64,000 bases of DNA from Chrysoporthe austroafricana. Its lineage: Eukaryota > Ascomycota > Sordariomycetes > Diaporthales > Cryphonectriaceae. The stretch covers positions 310,001-374,000 of the forward strand of contig JYIP02000012.1 in NCBI GenBank assembly GCA_001051155.2, given 5' to 3'. Made by a program: the position numbers and the translations under genes. The notes below the pieces were generated by a model. The model saw only the letters and a list, made by a program, of their open reading frames with translations, searched no databases and was not told the DNA's origin. Position 1 is the first letter of the stretch. Each line of letters begins with the position of its first letter. Below are positions 22,442-33,999 of this stretch, piece after piece.

Positions 22442-24254
22442 ATGTATCGTCGCATCGCCCCCATGTCAAGCTCAGGACACCCGAGTATTCGGGAAGCGCC
22501 AGCTGCAAGCCACACGGCAGATAGAGCGGCCCCTCCGGAGCCACGACCCAAAGCTTGCAACCCATACCGCTCGCGGAGGACGCATCGGAAGTCGCGAAAA
22601 GGATGTGTAAACTGCAAGGGACGGAAGATCAAGGTCAGCGCCTCTCTCTGCCTATCACGAACCTCGCTGACATCAGAGTCCGGACATCGTCGTGCTGCAC
22701 GCTCGCTTTCTCTCTCTCTCTCTCGCTCTCTCTTTCTCACATACACACGCACACATTCTTTCCTCCGTGGCCTTTCTTTTTCTATTCTTCCTCTTTTCTT
22801 CCTGAGCCCCTCCCCCCCACCAAGAACCGCCCCAGAACACCCCACAGAATACTTACAGTCGTTGTGTATCTTTTAGCAAGGACAATGTCATAGTGTAAAG
22901 GAATCTAACGCCGTATTCACAGTGTGATGAATTGAAACCACAATGCTGGCAGTGCATCAGGCACGGGCTGAAGTGCGACTTTGTGCAGTCCGATGCATCT
23001 TCTACCTCAAGCAGCAGCAAGACCCCGCCCGCGGCCCAGACAGCTCCTCCAGTAGCGGTGAACGGTGAAGACGCCTCCCTATCATCGCCCAAGTCACTAG
23101 CTAGTAGCCATTCCCAACAACGGACTCCAAGCGCCACAGCATCAACCGCGCCCTCCACCCCGTGTGGCCCCGGCATTGTCCCCCGGTTGGCATTCCCGAA
23201 GCTCGACGGCGAACTACCTCTCAACCTGACCGATCTGTCGCTCCTGCACCACTACACCGTCATCACCAGCTCCTCTCTCTACCCCTGGAGCACCGAGCTC
23301 CAGAGCTGGTGGAGATATGAAGTGCCTCGCGTGGCCTTCCAACACCCCTTCGTGATGCGGTCGCTCCTGGCCCTCACCGGACTGCACGTCGCCCATTCGT
23401 CGACCGTCTACTTCCATGGTCGGGAGTTGTCACCCGGCGACCGGGACTTCCATGTGCATCAGGCACTTACCCAACACCAGCTCGCCGGGCAGACCGCTAC
23501 GGCTATATTGGACGCAGGACACGTCACAGAAGAAACCAGCGCACCGCTGTATGTGTTTTCGGTCGTGACGATGCTTGTCTCCATGGCAGTGCCGCGGAAG
23601 GCGAGGAGGGTCTTGTTGCTCGACGACGCGGGGGCCATAGAGTGGGCGAGACTGATGCGGGGCGCAAAGACGATCGTGGACTTGGGCCGAACCTGGATCC
23701 AGACAGGAGGGCTCGGGCTTGCGTTGAAGGACGATATACGGCCTGAGACACTGTGGACAGAGCAGGAGAAGCAGGCGTTCGGAGAGACTCGAAACGTTGA
23801 GAGCATTGATGCTAAACCCGAGGCTAAGACATTGCGCGCTGGCCCGAATCTGTCGCACCTGAGGCACTTCATTGCTTCCAGTGCGCTTGCGGAAGGCGAA
23901 CACGGAGAAGGCGGGGATGACGAAGAACAGCATCTCTCCCTGCAGGCTCTCGACAAGCTTCAACACATCTTCTCCGTCTTTCTTGAACACGGCGAAAGTG
24001 TGCAGACAGTGCGGCTTATATTCTCGTGGCTCTGTGCGGTGGACTTCAAGTACTTGGAACTTGTAAGCCAGCATAAGCCCCATGCAATGCTGGTGTTTAG
24101 CTATTTCGCGGTGCTGCTGTATTGGATTGATCGGGTGTGGTGGCTGGAAGACTGGGGGATGGATCTGGTGGCTGGTATTGTCGATATTCTGGGCGAGGAG
24201 TACCATGAGTGGTTGAAGTGGCCTAAAGAGCAGCTTGGGCTGCTGAAAGATTAG
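22442..24254 (+). CDS. Zn2Cys6 transcription factor (Upc2-like)
   Basis: Binuclear zinc-cluster regulator, 507 residues, from exons 22442-22633 and 22923-24254. The intron falls inside the DNA-binding motif: CVNCKGRKIK in exon 1 joins CDELKPQCWQCIRHGLKC in exon 2. The complete motif is C-x2-C-x6-C-x6-C-x2-C-x6-C (Cys 55, 58, 65, 72, 75, 82). A Ser/Thr/Ala/Pro-rich linker follows, then an all-helical domain starting LTDLSLLHHYTVITSSSLYP, with HPFVMRSLLALTGLH, as in Upc2/sterol-uptake-type regulators. The intron carries a CT microsatellite. Its central place in the cluster suggests it is the pathway-specific regulator. It converges on the P450 gene. A second Met at residue 8 could also start it. 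Confidence 0.9.
22707..22738 (+). repeat. CT-rich microsatellite in regulator intron
   Basis: About 32 bases of mostly alternating T and C inside the intron that divides the zinc-cluster motif. Pyrimidine-rich sequence is normal near acceptors, but this lies about 180 bases upstream of the acceptor. Confidence 0.7.
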
Positions 24255-24748
24255 TGAGACAGTAAATGTGATATAACAACTTCAAATCTGAGCTTGTGTA
24301 AGCAGAGGCATTCTCGAAGCATCTAGAGGTAGGAAGTATAAATACCTAACCAAGCCACCGGGCCGCCCCGGGGTGGGGGGTTGACTATGGTGAATGACCC
24401 AGCTTTGATCCAGTCTGAAGAGCTGGACATAATGGCACATTCTCTGCCATCTAGGTAGCATTTCAGATCACTCTTTGAATGTCTCTACTGCTCTTCATTA
24501 CCGATGTGGGAATATTGTACTCGTTGAAAAGTAGTTAACACCAAGTGCCTGTACTGACACGAACCCACTGGCACGACAAGGATATTCATTTAAGCGTGAT
24601 CATTAAACGACAGGCCAATATGTAATGAGACTTATCACATATGCTTCCGTGTGGGGTTGATGGCTATAGTATATCAATGTGGTTGTAATTGGAAAACTGA
24701 AACTGCTTTGCTAAATACAAAATTGAAACTATTCGTGTGTGTACACAG
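24255..24748. other. Convergent 3' intergenic region
   Basis: About 490 bases between the regulator stop and the P450 stop. No coding sequence or clear repeat was seen. Confidence 0.5.
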
Positions 24749-26865
24749 TTAAGACCTAATCTTGAAAAGGAGAGTCTTGGAGGCATCTGGAATAGACTTT
24801 AATTCAAAATGTTAGCCATAGTGCTTCATAGTCTTGTCAAGGACCCACTTTTGGGACTTACCATGTGGGCAAACTCCAGGTTAGGGTATCTGCCTGGGGT
24901 GTTGCCTGTCGTACGAACATCGTATCGAATCAGCACGTTAGCCAGAATCATCTTGATCTCATTGGCGGCGAAGAATCGGCCGGGGCACGCGTGACGGCCA
25001 AATCCAAACGTCAGACTGTTCTGGTTGACGCTGACAAACTGATTCAGGGCTGCGACATCCACAGAGCCGCGGGACTTGGCCTCATCGCGGATTCGAGAGA
25101 AACGGAATGGGTCGAACTTCTCCGGGTTGGGGAACAGCTCGGGGTCGTTGTTGACGGCGACAGCAGGGACCTCGATCGTGGCGCCCGCCGGAATGAGCTG
25201 GCCGTTGGGCAGGCGAAGGTCCTTCAGGAGTTTGCGTTGGAACGATGCTGTCCCACAGTTAGTTGCCGGGCGAATTTTCACATGCTCGTGTTATGGAAGT
25301 AGAGGGGCAGCACGAACCCATCGAAGCAGGAGTCATCCGGAGGGTCTCCTTGAGGAAGCTGTCAAGCTTCTTCATCGACTGCAGGCATTTGCTGGTAAAG
25401 ACACCGTCATTCTCGGACAGAGCCTGGGCAGCCTCTTCCCTGAGCTCAGCCAAGACTGTTTCGTCCGCGGCAGCAAGGTTGTAGAACCTAAGGGTTTACT
25501 ATCAGCGCGTTGCTCAACTGGGAGATATCGAAAAGGGGGGGGGGAAGCCGAAGGCGACAGCCACATTTTCTGGAGAGTTTTGTTGTTTTGGGGGGAGGGG
25601 GTGTCACGCACGCATTTGTAGCTGTCAGTGTTGTGGTATGAATGGCGGCGAAGGTCAGTCCCAGCTGGACTCTGGGGAGGTCCTGGCTGTTGGAATCGGG
25701 GAACTTGTCCAAACTGTCGAGCATCCACTGCAGCAGGTCGTCGGGCCTCTCAGACTCGGGCTTCGAAGCGTTTTCCCTCTTGCGGTTATCAATAAGCGGT
25801 TGCATGAAGGCCTGGGCCTCGTCAATACGGCTGTACAGCTTCTTGACTTCGGGCAGCCTGTATGCCATGAATGGTCGCAGCCAGGGACGCATCCTCTGCA
25901 CAGCGCGCTGTGCCCCCATGACGTCCATCGTGTAGTTAATAGCGGTATCCAGGTACTTCTCAGAGCGGCAGAGTTCAGGTCCGATGAAGATACGACCGGA
26001 GACCATGCCCACAATGCGGAGGAGCTTATCGTGAATGTTGATCTCCTGCCATGTGGCGAACTCTCGGCTTGGCATCTCGAGCTCCAAGACCTCAGCGACC
26101 TCGCGGGAAAGCGTAGGATTCAGACGAGCTACAGACGAAGTTAGAGAGCTGATCAGAAACTACCGCCCGACTGGACCATCCAAGACTTGGGGTTGCCTAC
26201 TGAGAGACGGGGTCAATTTGCCCGTAATTGTGTGCGGGATAATGGGCACATAACTTCGGATCTGGGTGTACTTGGTATCCATAGCCTATGTGCAGAACTT
26301 TTAGTATGCCAGTGACATCGGTTAACCCTCCTGGTCTAGACAAGTGCCTTACCTCGTCAACCGCAGCTTCCATGCTCACCACGCTGTCAGGGAGCTTGTT
26401 AAGCTCCGGGAGAAACTTGGTCGAGACAACCACGACATTGGTGTCTAGTAATGCAGGATTGGTCAGTGCTTGCACGAGAATAGAGGTGGCGAGGAATCGA
26501 GCAGGCCAACTGACTTCGCGAAGTGGTGAGTCTGAACGCTCCCTTGATCGCTCCGTTCTTGAACTGGTGTAAGGGTTAGCCAAAGGCTCTCGCTATCCAC
26601 ATAAGCGCGCGTTGCATACGTTTTCATAGCACGCGTAGTACAGTTTGCGCGCGCCGGCAAGATATGCCTGTCGGCGCTTCTCCTCGTTACCCAGCTCGGC
26701 CCCGATTGCTGGTATAGAGGCCAGCCGGACGAAGTTGATTAGTTTTGGGACCAGATATGCCAGGGCGAAGGCGAGCAAGGCGGTGGCAATCACGGTCAGG
26801 CGGCCAGACAGTAGGTCTGAGACCGGCGACGTGGCTTCCGTCGTCATGATGGCTGAATGCTGCAA
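24749..26865 (-). CDS. Cytochrome P450 monooxygenase
   Basis: Membrane-anchored haem monooxygenase, 530 residues, from seven exons: 26865-26620, 26563-26515, 26444-26353, 26285-26201, 26128-25612, 25487-25318, 25247-24862, plus a last short exon 24796-24749 (eight in all). An N-terminal anchor helix ([18 protein letters not shown]) is present. The I-helix reads FAAIHTTT, the ExxR motif is KETLR, the PERF-like motif FDPFRF, and the haem loop [11 protein letters not shown] has Cys474 as ligand. Length and phase close exactly and all motifs are intact, so it should be active in the endoplasmic reticulum. The AIHTTT helix and [14 protein letters not shown] loop are typical of ent-kaurene-oxidase-like fungal P450s (CYP68/CYP503-type), often in terpenoid or alkaloid clusters. 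Exact family and substrate are unknown. Confidence 0.92.
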
Positions 26866-27803
26866 GTATGGGGGCTAGGTGGTGTTGAATAAGAAAGTTC
26901 TGCCGTGCTGAAGAAGCAAACTAAGGATTGTGGTCGAAATGGACACAAGAAAAACAAGAATGCATGCTATGCTGTCTGTCTCCAAGGCAGACCTCACACG
27001 TCTCGTTTTGTATTGTTTCCCCCGGCATGGCGGCGAAGCTGCGCGCGAAGAGACACATGTCGATATAGGCCCCTCCTCAGTAAACAAGCCTCGGTCTCGC
27101 TGTCGTTTTCGGAAGCTTGCTCAGAACCCCGTCTGCGTGAACAAGGGTCGACTGCAAACCAGGGCGAGCAGACGAATGATGTGCCAGACATTGCTACTCC
27201 TGGACATGCGTGTCCCTGCCACCCTGGACCGTTTGTGTGGCTTGAAATGAAGTCGGGCCCACTGCAGATCTGCAGCGCCGGCAGAAGATCTGTGTGAACC
27301 GCGAAGGTCCAGACACCGCCCAGCTATAGCATGCAAGCATGGAGCTCGCTCAGCCACAGGACAGCAAAGTTCGGTCCCCGGCCCCGGCGTGGAGATAACG
27401 ACTGTCCCGACTGTCAGGCGAAGAGGGCGACTGGCTCGCTATCGTATCTTATTGCGGAAGTTGAACCGCGGGTACGATAGGAGCCCGTTGACGGGTTCTG
27501 TCAGTGACCCGTTGCATACATGCAAAGCTGAAGTTTCCGACACGGTGGATCTCTCTGAAGGCGTGGAAAAGGGGCCATCGTGCCATGACATGCCGGGCAA
27601 TCCTGGTGTCAATTTTTTGGTCGTCTTTTTTTGGCAGCATGCGACTCGCCTCTCGGCGCAGCCCATTGTGTACTGACAGGAACGAGCCCCTAGGTCTCCT
27701 ACGGACTGACTCGGCTGTCGGCGTAAACGAAGCTAAGCTCTATGGCATGCCTTTCGCTAACGCCGACAGAACTTAGTATCTGCCCACCAAGCGCGCGAGC
27801 CAT

Positions 27804-28131
27804 ATGCTCACTCTACTTGTACTATGCATCTGCGGACTGAACGTCGACTACAACATCCTGCCCGTCCCTAGCAGGGGCTGGACTGACAATTTCCTCCTTG
27901 CCGTCGCGCACCTAATGCACACGACGGGGTTAGCAATAGCTGCCTTTGCTGGATTGATGAGCCCGTCGGGTGGTGCGATCAGCGCGACACCGAATAAGGG
28001 TTGAGAACTTGCTTATAATAGTTGTCATGCTCGCTATAGGTACGCTGATGATTAACGCCTTAGCGCGCGATCCCAACGTTCGCAACGCTCGCTACCTGCT
28101 CTCTGCTGCGGCCGCCGGCATGCCTTTGTAG
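27804..28131 (+). pseudogene. Frameshifted remnant of a membrane protein
   Basis: One frame reads MLTLLVLCICGLNVDYNILP, then FLLAVAHLMHTTGLAIAAF before a stop at about 28003. A second frame then continues with LLIIVVMLAIGTLMINALA and RDPNVRNARYLLSAAAAG to a stop at 28129. Three hydrophobic segments separated by ordered polar stretches look like a polytopic membrane protein broken by a frameshift. I could not name the family. An unspliced intron is a weaker explanation, since no clear donor and acceptor pair joins the frames. Confidence 0.35.
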
Positions 28132-28141
28132 ACAGTGCGCC

Positions 28142-28486
28142 TTGGTTATAGGACGTGTATGGGTAGACCATAGGATAATTAAGCACACCTTGTGGTCGGC
28201 AGTCAGAATTGATGGCCGTGCCGCTTCAGCTGCGAGAAGGAAACAAGAAATCCTAAGAATGAAGGCTCCATCTTGCACCATGTCGGAAGATGCAACTACA
28301 GAATGGGACAGCAATTCATTGACATCTATAAGCGCAAACACCTCAGTTCTGAAGCTTCCCGGGTACGAGTATCATGCCTCTGCCCTAAAAGCCATATCGA
28401 GATGTTGTGTTATTAGCCAAAAACAGGTTGTCGGAAATGAATGGCCCTTTACGTTCAAAGATGTAGAATTGCTAATACTCCAGTAA
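28142..28486 (+). CDS. Small hypothetical open frame
   Basis: A 114-codon frame, product unrecognised. The second half (LKLPGYEYHASALKAISRC and VVGNEWPFTFKDVELLILQ) has a protein-like composition, while the first half is basic. It could belong to the same decayed locus as the membrane-protein remnant just upstream. No intron signals or conserved motif support it as a working gene. Confidence 0.2.
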   Translation: MVIGRVWVDHRIIKHTLWSAVRIDGRAASAARRKQEILRMKAPSCTMSEDATTEWDSNSLTSISANTSVLKLPGYEYHASALKAISRCCVISQKQVVGNEWPFTFKDVELLILQ

Positions 28487-28934
28487 GCAGTAATTAATGT
28501 CGCTCTAGTCTGCTCTCGTCGAGCACGCACCAATTGAAGTATTGTTTTCTGTATCTATCCTCTTGCCGTGACCCACAAACGGGAAGAAATGCTTTAGTAG
28601 ATGGCATTGTGCGCCACTAATATCGGTAGTTTGAAACACTCTCTATTACGTATGCAACTTGTAATATGACTATCATTGAAGTTTCCTTGTGTATCACGCC
28701 TCTGCCTCTATCTCTTTTTCTTTTCCCCTACATTATTTTGTAACCGGCCGTTTGCAGATTTCAGAGGGAGTAACTTTCGTAAAGCCAAAAAGACCGGTGC
28801 TGTAGTTCGTCCATGTCGTTATTGAAATTTCCTTAGAGCCGTTGACAAACACTTTACGGAAACAGAAACAACATAGTTATGCTTGTTGTCTATTACCTAA
28901 GTATTGTCAAAGTTTTGGTGCACACTATAATCCT

Positions 28935-30630
28935 CTACTGAGGCTGTTTCCGCCGCAATCCCGTGCCATTCCTCATCCGCTCTCCAAACATGCCCAACAA
29001 AACTGGCACAGGCGCCAGCAATAGCGCGACACCGCCGAGCAACGTGTTGCCCCATCCAAGACCAAGGGCATTATAAAGCTGCAAGCCGCAAAGAGGCAGC
29101 ACTGCGCCAAGAACGCTCCGCACGACGGCGTTGGCTGCCGTCACCGAGGCCGCGTGCTGAGTATAGGCTTCAACGAGGTATGTCTGGCAACACATGAAGA
29201 CTCCCATCATGCCGCAGCCCATGATGCCAGTGCCAATCATAGGCGCGATCCAGTGCACATGCTTATCTGCCATCCAGCCGTACAGGATCAAGCCGGTGGG
29301 CAAAAGCAGGGCTGATGGCAGGCTAAGCGCTAGGTTGAGGCGGTCCTCGGGGCGAGGAGGCTGGTTCATCGCCTTCCGACGTGCCATGATCTTGTCCGAC
29401 AAGATTGAGACATACCCCATGCCGAGAATATTGCCGACGCCACCGGCAACGAAGGACAGACCGGCACCGACAGAGCTGAAGCCATACGTCTCCTCAAAGA
29501 CAAAAGTGAAGGTGGTGAAGAGGATGTACATCAAGCCGTAGATGATGGCGATGTAGAAGCAGACAGCCCTGACAACAGGGGCCGTGAGAAGCAAACGGGC
29601 AGGCCGTAGGATTGCGGCAACAAAGACCTCCTTCCGGGTGCCGTGAACTTGTAGGCTCGATTGGTATCTCTCATCTCCGGTCTGTGCTCGCAGTCGAGCG
29701 GCCTTGCGCTCGAGCAGCACCGGAGCATATGTCTCACGGAGTATGGCGAACGAGCAGAGAGTGACTGTGCCGGCCTGTTCGAACTTTGATCAGCGTCTGC
29801 CCCCACCAAGAATATTCCGGCGGTGCGGAGAAGTGTAAAGGGAACGTACCGCGATGGCAGTGACCCAGAAAACCCATTGCCAGTCCATGGCCTCAACAAG
29901 GAAGCCAGCGCAAACCGGGCCGACAACAGGCCCAAGCAGGGGCCCGAGCGACCAGATGCCCATTGCCCTGGCCCTGCTCTCGGGGGGTGTCATATCAACA
30001 ATTGACCCGCTGCCGCACGTGAGGACACAAACACCGGAGAAACCCGCACAGAAACGGAAGGCGATGAGCATCCCCATATCGTGTGCTAGGGCGCAGCCGA
30101 TGGTGAAGAGGATGAAGAGACTATTGCAGACGTGGTACAAGATGGTCCGACCATAAAGCTCGCTGAGGGGTGCAATAACGAGCGGGCCGAACGCAAAGCC
30201 TAAGACAAATACAGACACAACGAATGTCCCCTGTGTGTCGTCGGTAACACCAAACTCCTCGAGAATTTGGGGAACTGCCGGCGCCATCATGGAACTTGCA
30301 AGCGGCCTGCAACGGCGGTCAGCGACTTTGTGGTTCTGAATACCAGTTGAGAGGGGGGGGGACAAGCCCTTACACGAGGAAGCTGAGAATCGACAACGTC
30401 CCGATGATGCCCCATTTCCGTGCGGGGGTCCAGTTCATGGGATTCTCAGGATCTTTGTCGGCGGGTTCGTCCCAGGTAACCAGAAACTCATCACTGACGC
30501 CAGCAGGTGGGCTGACCTCGACAATGGTGTTGTCAGGGCGTTCATCGATCAGTGTGTCTTGAGTAGCCGCCATAGTGTCGTCGTCGCTACTGGAGAGGGC
30601 CGGTTGTTCCTTCATCATTGCGTGTGCCAC
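28935..30630 (-). CDS. MFS efflux transporter, DHA1 family
   Basis: Twelve-helix drug:proton antiporter of the plasma membrane, 517 residues, from exons 30630-30374, 30306-29850 and 29774-28935. Junctions rebuild SILSFLVPLASSMMAPAVP and VTAIAAGTVTLCSF. A long acidic cytosolic N-terminus with the conserved DPENPMNW segment precedes helix 1, as in fungal DHA1 pumps (Flr1 and polyamine/multidrug types). SELYGRTILYH is the loop 2-3 signature, and PPESRARAMGIWSLGPLLGP is the helix 5 antiporter region. As the last gene of the accessory block it is the likely exporter of, or resistance pump for, the cluster compound. The predicted last stretch ends GMFGERMRNGTGLRRK. Confidence 0.9.
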
Positions 30631-31957
30631 AGTAAAACAATATTGGTCCTTGTGCCGCCAATCTTTAACGTGATAGGGGGTCTCGAACGTGGTATTTAGG
30701 GTAGCAACTTAGTCGGCTTGTCGGGAATGGATGCAACGCTGGACTCCGAGCAATCAGTCCGAACCCGGCTGCTACGAAGGCGTCCCGATCCTATAAACCT
30801 CAATTTCTCGCTGTTTTGTAGGGCAGATACCATAGATTGCGACCGAAGCCAAGGCGAAGGTAGGCCTCGGCACCTCATATGAGGCAATGTTTGAGCACAG
30901 CCCTCTTAACACAATCCCGCCAGTCCTGAGGCCTGCCCCGTTTTACGCGTATTTTGGCCAGTATATCCACTTATCGTCGGTCGTCCCGGCTCTCGCTCCC
31001 GCTCTCGCTAGCCTAGCTCGAAGGGGAAGCCTTTGCTACGTGTACCGCCACTGGCCCTCACCGGGCACAATGCCGAATACGAAAGCGAGCAGTATTGAGG
31101 TGGGAGCCAGTCTGAAGTTATGGCCTTGCGGTGTGCACAGCGAGGAGGGTGCCTGATTGGTGTTATGACTTGATCTGTCAAGAAGGACTATAAACAAGTG
31201 AACAAAGTTGCAATAAGTCCTTCCTATTATTGTGTGCACTAAACAAATAATGTGGGGGCACCAAAGTTGATAGTTAGGCTGGTTGAATCCTCTACCATAC
31301 CTATAGGCAGTAAGTGCAAGCAGAGCCCGGTAGAAGTTCTGTCGTAGTAGCGATGATCCTAGCCCTAGTGCCTAGCTGCCCAGCTACCATGGTAGCAAGG
31401 AGGAGTGGGGGCTGCAGCAGCCCTAACCTCCAGCCAGGGTGTGCCTGTGCCGTGCACCGGTGAGAAAGAGAGACCCATGGTCTCCAGGAAGTATAAACAA
31501 CTTTAACCTAAAAACCAAGTCCAATTCTGCTTTTGTAGTGTGTTATCTTCGTCTTCTTAATGAGCAAAGCTCTTCACTCCAAGAATAAAGAAAAGGAAAG
31601 ATGAAAAAAATAAGAAAACAATAAAAATAAGAGCCGAAGCACCCAGGCTTCTCTGCCATAAAGCGCAGAATTCCCTTGTTCGAGAACGTGGGGTCCCTTT
31701 TTCAGGAGAGTTACTCCTGGACAGGGGATGTTGCTGAAGGACAATAAAGTGGCGGAGAGGGGTCATAGGCGAGAGTCATGGGTAAAGGTGCGCAGAAGAT
31801 TTCGAGTCTATTGTTTTATCGTCCCCATCTCATTGGTGTACAAGAGCAGCATACATCCGACTGCGACCACACGTGCCGTGGCAAGTCTCCATCCGCCTCA
31901 GTAAGCGGGTTGACCGAGCAAGCCCTTTCTTGTCTATCCGATCACCGGACGCAATGT
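30631..31957. other. Right border of the accessory block
   Basis: 1.3 kb between the efflux pump start and the QCR8 stop. It contains the pump promoter and a perfect 14-base palindrome GCTACCATGGTAGC near 31382. An A-rich stretch follows at about 31585-31630. No gene could be supported. Confidence 0.45.
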
Positions 31958-32619
31958 CTATTCCTCCTGGTCGGCGAACTCGGCGATTCCGGCCTTGGAG
32001 TTGAGGTAGTGGTTCCTGTCACAACGCGTCAGCTTTCGTTCGTCTTGTGGCACCGGCCCACGTGTGCGGCTCTCGAACGGCACGACCGACCTCTCAGTAG
32101 CCCAGTTCATGACGTAGTAGGCGGCGATGAACGGAGGAACGACGTAAAGGACCTGTGCGCTGAATCGTCGCCATGTGTTGAAGACAGCGGCGTGCGCGGC
32201 GCCGGCCAAGGGGTTCTGTCGGTTGGGGGCCATGCCGTAGGTGACGATGCCCTTTTGCTTCTGCACCTTGGTGCCTGTATAGAAAAGAGTTCCCATCAGC
32301 ACCCGACGACTGCACTCATGAGTCCCAATCGCCGCGCAATCATCCCCCAGAGCCTGATAGCATCGATTCCTTGCTGCCGCCATAATCGTTCGACATCGCC
32401 TCGGACTTGGCATGTCTCGTCGACGGGTCCAGGAAGGGTGCATCACTTACCAAAGGAGCCCCAGGAGTGGCCCAGATACCTGTGCAGACGACAGTCAGCA
32501 AGACCAGCTCCAGAACGAAAGTCGCGCCGTGCCGCCAGAGGGCATCCGCAAGCCTGCACTCACTTGTTGTACCGGCCAAGCTCCTCGCTGCCGGAGAGCA
32601 GTCTCTGTGTGGGTCTCAT
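31958..32619 (-). CDS. QCR8: Cytochrome bc1 complex subunit 8
   Basis: Small subunit of respiratory complex III (ubiquinol-cytochrome c reductase) that binds next to cytochrome b in the inner mitochondrial membrane. Exons 32619-32564, 32479-32451, 32274-32091 and 32015-31958 give 108 residues, the family length. The product starts MRPTQRLLSGSEELGRYNKY, has GIVTYGMAPNRQNPLAGA, one membrane helix (FSAQVLYVVPPFIAAYYVM) and ends AGIAEFADQEE. The second exon is only 29 nt. It is divergent from prohibitin-1, another inner-membrane protein. Confidence 0.93.
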
Positions 32620-33044
32620 CTTGACGGTGTGATCGCAACTGATGCGTGGGAGGAGGGAGCGATTGGAGGCGATCGGTCAGTCGTGGTCGTCGTGTCGTCA
32701 AGAGCTTCAAAAGTCTCGGTCCAAGCGGGTTGATGTCGTCGTTGGAAATCGGAATCCTCAGGCAGGCGATTGGATCTGGAGCGAGCTAGCCATAAACAGG
32801 CTAGCGCAGCGCAAGCAAGCACAAGCTACTGAGAGCCCCAAGGAGCACGGGCCACCCTTTTTTTTCCCACCTGCGGCGGAAGCTAGTTTGCCATAGCATG
32901 AGGTGCCTGGTCGAGCTCATCATCATCAGTATCAGCCGAGCCGTCTTTTCCTTCGTGACGACTGTCTTGCTGGGCCCTACAGACAACTTCCTCTCTGCCG
33001 GGCAGCCTGGCACCTACCGTCTTCCCCTCAACACTCATCTCACA
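32620..33044. promoter_or_regulatory. Bidirectional promoter of QCR8 and PHB1
   Basis: 425 bases between two divergent starts of mitochondrial inner-membrane proteins. ATTGG (an inverted CCAAT box) occurs at 32662-32666 and 32767-32771. CCAAT boxes bind the HAP complex, known to control respiratory genes. Co-regulation is inferred from position and motif. Confidence 0.5.
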
Positions 33045-33999
33045 ATGGCGCAAATAAATCCCAACGCCCTGCGGAACATCTACCGCTTCGCCATCCCCGC
33101 CGCCCTCGGCGCGAGCTTCGTTAGCAATTCGATATACGACGTGCGCGGCGGCTCGCGCGCTGTCATCTTCGACCGGGTCTCGGGCGTCAAGGAGGGCGTT
33201 ATCAATGAGGGCACACACTTTCTCATCCCCTGGCTGCAGAAGAGCATCATCTTCGATGTGCGGACGAAACCGAGGAACATCGCCACCACCACGGGGTCAA
33301 AGGACTTGCAGATGGTCAGCTTGACCTTGAGGGTCCTGCACAGGCCCGAGGTGCAGGCGCTGCCCAAGATCTACCAGGTTCGTCTCCCCTGGCGCTATGA
33401 ACCTTTCCTGCCCATCCCTCCCGTGCCCTCCGTACCTTGAACTTTGAGGGGGACGACCTAGCTAACAAGACGGCCTCGCCCCTCCTCTGCAGAACCTCGG
33501 CCAGGACTACGACGAGCGCGTGCTCCCCTCCATCGGCAACGAAGTCCTCAAGTCCATCGTCGCCCAATTCGACGCTGCCGAGCTCATCACCCAGCGCGAG
33601 GCCGTCTCCCAGCGCATCCGTACCGACCTGATGAAGCGCGCCGCCGAGTTCAATATCGCCCTCGAGGATGTCTCCATCACCCACATGACCTTCGGCAAGG
33701 AGTTCACCAAGGCTGTTGAGCAGAAGCAGATCGCCCAGCAGGACGCCGAGCGCGCGAGGTTCATCGTCGAGAAGGCCGAGCAGGAGCGCCAGGCCAACGT
33801 CATCCGTGCCGAGGGCGAGGCCGAGAGCGCCGACGCCATCGCCAAGGCGATCGCGAAGAGCGGTGACGGCCTGGTACAAATCCGGAAGATCGAGGCGAGC
33901 AGGGATATTGCGAACACGCTGGCGAGCAACCCGAATGTGGCCTATCTGCCGGGTGGGAAACAGGGGACGAATATCCTGTTGAACGCGGGCCGGGCATGA
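33045..33999 (+). CDS. PHB1: Prohibitin-1
   Basis: Subunit of the ring-shaped prohibitin complex of the mitochondrial inner membrane, which chaperones membrane proteins and controls the m-AAA protease. Two exons (33045-33377, 33493-33999) give 279 residues. An N-terminal hydrophobic segment ([17 protein letters not shown]) anchors the protein. The SPFH/PHB domain follows: [28 protein letters not shown] and [10 protein letters not shown]. The C-terminal coiled coil contains [20 protein letters not shown]. An upstream in-frame ATG at 32898 exists, but 33045 gives the conserved [16 protein letters not shown] start. Its partner PHB2 is not in the window. Confidence 0.95.

Larger units (their letters stand above)
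26866..28934. other. Gap between P450 and efflux transporter with decayed coding sequence
   Basis: Two kilobases containing the P450 promoter and, at 27804-28486, fragments of apparently coding sequence described separately. Elsewhere only short unsupported open frames were seen. Confidence 0.45.

Noticed and set aside
31382..31395. Perfect palindrome GCTACCATGGTAGC as an operator
   Set aside because: A single 14-base palindrome with no second copy or gene-start context; chance cannot be excluded.
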